The position numbers were made by a program, and so were the translations under genes. Below are positions 6,150 to 6,207 of a DNA stretch of 6,207 nucleotides, piece by piece (the first letter of the stretch is position 1; every line of letters starts with the position of its first letter). The notes beneath the pieces were generated by a model that saw only the letters and a list, made by a program, of their open reading frames with translations, ran no database searches and was not told where the DNA came from. Origin of the DNA: Chloroflexota bacterium (lineage in GTDB: Bacteria; Chloroflexota; Anaerolineae; B4-G1; SLSP01); contig JAKJAE010000159.1 in assembly GCA_022707665.1 (NCBI GenBank), positions 1 to 6,207 on the forward strand. The letters are read 5' to 3'.

Positions 6150-6207
6150 ATGACCAAGTGTGGAATCAGGTTCTCGATGGCAATCCGACCCGATGCGGAC
6201 CCGGAGG
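6150..6207 (+). CDS. Start of an unidentified gene, cut by the window end
   Basis: ATG 6150 is preceded by GAGGA (6141-6145) four bases upstream and opens a frame that stays open to the right edge (19 residues beginning M-T-K-C-G-I-R-F-S-M-A-I-R-P-D). It lies 46 bp after the lyase-like gene on the same strand, with no terminator between them, so it is probably in the same operon. The K-C-G-I-R-F-S opening would suit a beta-strand at the start of a TIM-barrel enzyme such as a sugar isomerase or epimerase, but this is too short to assign. I do not recognise it. Confidence 0.5.
   Translation, partial: MTKCGIRFSMAIRPDADPE

Noticed and set aside
5735..6157. 140-codon minus-strand open frame at the right end
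   Set aside because: It is antisense to the 3' end of the lyase-like gene and to the start of the next gene, with no recognisable motif or good ribosome site.

Overview
This is a GC-rich bacterial chromosomal window (by eye around 60% GC) with tight gene packing and strong GGAGG-type Shine-Dalgarno sites. It holds six gene bodies: four complete or near-complete genes in two functional blocks, a large carbohydrate-active gene, and two fragments cut by the window edges. No rRNA, tRNA, CRISPR array, insertion sequence or phage gene is visible. Nothing fixes the species. The mix of a PadR regulator with a prefix-domain membrane protein, TolB-like propellers and a GPH sugar symporter beside a heparinase-like enzyme would suit a saprophytic Chloroflexota/Thermomicrobia, Actinomycetota or Bacillota-like organism. 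My weak preference is Chloroflexota, based on composition and protein style only.

Layout. Positions 1-297 (+) hold the 3' end of a WD40-like/TolB-like beta-propeller protein, whose stop codon overlaps the stop codon of the convergent next gene. Positions 1921-294 (-) are a two-gene operon, a PadR repressor followed by a polytopic membrane protein with an N-terminal prefix (HAAS-like) domain, joined by an ATGA start/stop overlap. Its promoter (TTGACA, 17 bp, TATAGT) lies at 1970-1998. An imperfect palindrome at 1955-1981 covers the -10 element and the expected start site, which is a strong picture of autorepression. Positions 4164-2066 (-) are a second two-gene operon, a GPH-family MFS sugar:cation symporter followed 20 bp later by an alpha/beta-hydrolase esterase. 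Positions 4165-4423 are a divergent regulatory region with candidate promoters on both strands and a CTGTG/CACAG operator-like cluster. Positions 4424-6103 (+) encode a 559-residue protein resembling heparinase II/III-type polysaccharide lyases. Positions 6150-6207 (+) are the first codons of another gene, cut by the window end.

How the genes may work together. The divergent symporter-esterase operon and the lyase-like gene look like a small carbohydrate-utilisation locus. Neither enzyme has an evident signal peptide, so the likely picture is uptake of an acylated, uronate-containing oligosaccharide by the symporter, ester removal by the esterase, and cleavage by the lyase-like enzyme, all in the cytoplasm. 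The substrate cannot be read from sequence alone. The PadR/membrane-protein operon is an independent regulatory unit, probably responding to envelope stress or a small molecule. I see no clearly new system. The most interesting points are the PadR operator/promoter architecture and the intracellular lyase-esterase-symporter set with an unassigned lyase.
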